From an uncultured Clostridia bacterium (GTDB lineage Bacteria; Bacillota; Clostridia; TANB77; CAG-508), in contig CAKPGD010000067.1 in the NCBI GenBank assembly GCA_934154515.1, forward strand, positions 1 through 5,978: a stretch of 5,978 bases of DNA, read 5' to 3'. The notes under the pieces are model-generated. The model was not told the origin of the DNA. It did not search any database and was given only the letters and a program-made list of their open reading frames with translations. Below, piece after piece: positions 5,609 through 5,978 of this stretch (positions are counted from its first letter, which is position 1; each line of letters opens with the position of its first letter). The position numbers and the translations under genes were made by a program.

Positions 5609-5903
5609 ATTCTTTCGGGTATAGGGCTTTGACTTCGGCAATTTTTTATTGCCATAAATTCGTACCATTCACTTTATCCCAATAAATCATATCCAATTGA
5701 TCCGAAATATTGGGATAGTGTGCTAATCTTTCTTGTTGGTATGATTTTTTGAGGCTTCGGGTAGATAGCCGGATAAATACCAGCATCCGTCATAACCCAT
5801 TTCTACATCCAATAATTCCATACCATTGTTTTGGTAAAAAGAGGTATTTGTTCTAATACCTACCATGCATTTTTGTTTCATTATCTGTTATTTTAGCATA
5901 TTT
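5607..5903 (-). pseudogene. Broken phage-type small protein gene
   Basis: Reading the - strand, three frames join into one plausible protein of about 97 codons. The first piece is KYAKITDNETKMH (5903-5865). One extra base near 5864 moves the frame to a piece containing VGIRTNTSFYQNNGMELLDV and YDGCWYLSGYLPEAS (from 5863). A missing A in the A6 run (5745-5750) moves the frame again to YQQERLAHYPNISDQLDMIY and WDKVNGTNLWQ. TAA at 5646-5648 then interrupts before KIAEVKALYPKE and the final stop at 5607-5609. The closing pattern (R..YP...DQLDM, then VKA-x-YPK) recalls small proteins encoded next to phage tail-fibre genes (recognition from memory). No ATG is present at the expected start, so the start was also lost. 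Two frameshifts plus a stop make sequencing error an unlikely sole cause. Confidence 0.55.
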
Positions 5904-5978
5904 AGTGTCTGCCCATTAAATCATAGATTGTCACAAATCCGCCAGTCCGCTTGATATTTTCCGCCAGATATGCTATAC
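5902..5978 (-). CDS. C-terminal end of a gene entering from the right, possibly phage tail protein
   Basis: A - strand frame is open from the window edge to TAA at 5902-5904, giving 24 visible residues that include AENIKRTGGFVTIYDLMGRH at the terminus. The peptide is coherent, and its stop abuts the broken phage-type gene, as expected of adjacent genes in one transcript. Only the tail is visible, so the family cannot be assigned and the gene may itself be broken upstream. A tail-fibre or baseplate-type protein is suggested solely by the neighbour. Confidence 0.35.
   Translation of the reverse strand, partial: IAYLAENIKRTGGFVTIYDLMGRH

Noticed and set aside
5637..5653. Perfect hairpin GGCAAT-TTTTT-ATTGCC as a terminator
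   Set aside because: The T-run is in the loop and not after the stem, and it falls inside the broken phage-type gene; it is more likely incidental.

Overview
The window holds a compact, AT-rich surface-glycan operon on the + strand (1341-5581). It is flanked on the left by a mosaic of small genes, palindromes and decayed sequence (1-1340), and on the right by broken phage-type genes on the - strand (5607-5978). The enzyme set (family 8 glycosyltransferase, FemAB/GNAT-like transferase, PIG-L deacetylase, left-handed beta-helix acyltransferase, polysaccharide pyruvyl transferase-like protein) is typical of lipopolysaccharide, capsule or other surface-polysaccharide loci of Gram-negative bacteria. 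The low-GC coding style and accessory setting would fit a host-associated proteobacterium, but no gene here fixes the taxon, so this is a weak inference.

Left region. Positions 1-60 carry two tandem hairpin units with matching flanks and different, self-complementary stems. Positions 139-207 carry three direct 23-bp repeats. From 275 there is a small gene with a good ribosome binding site, interrupted by an in-frame TGA at 404-406. It is followed by an intact 98-residue three-helix membrane protein (528-824). Positions 855-984 form a large inverted repeat that can fold into a cloverleaf and is flanked by TA dinucleotides. The stretch from 985 to 1340 has no convincing complete gene, but it ends in a short open frame (1267-1344) whose stop overlaps the first glycan gene by 4 bp, as if the operon had lost an upstream member.

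Glycan operon. Five genes run head to tail: the first junction overlaps by 10 bp and the next three by 4 bp (ATGA). Each gene has its own purine-rich ribosome binding site. A hairpin plus T-run just after the last stop looks like the operon terminator. Biochemically, the GT8 enzyme would add a hexose, PIG-L would expose an amine on an N-acetyl sugar, the FemAB/GNAT-like and beta-helix enzymes could acylate or aminoacylate it, and the last protein could add a pyruvyl ketal. The substrate sugar cannot be read from sequence.

The most striking signal is that all five otherwise unrelated enzymes carry the same short hydrophobic-proline-basic tail (roughly [IL]-[IC/F]-P-x-[KR]-x-x-[RK]-[RK]-K-L). 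It is N-terminal in two of them and C-terminal in three. It looks like a shared membrane- or partner-docking helix for this pathway.

Right region. On the - strand, the C-terminal end of one protein runs in from beyond the window. Next to it is a phage-type gene broken by two frameshifts and one stop, most likely a prophage or tail-module remnant.
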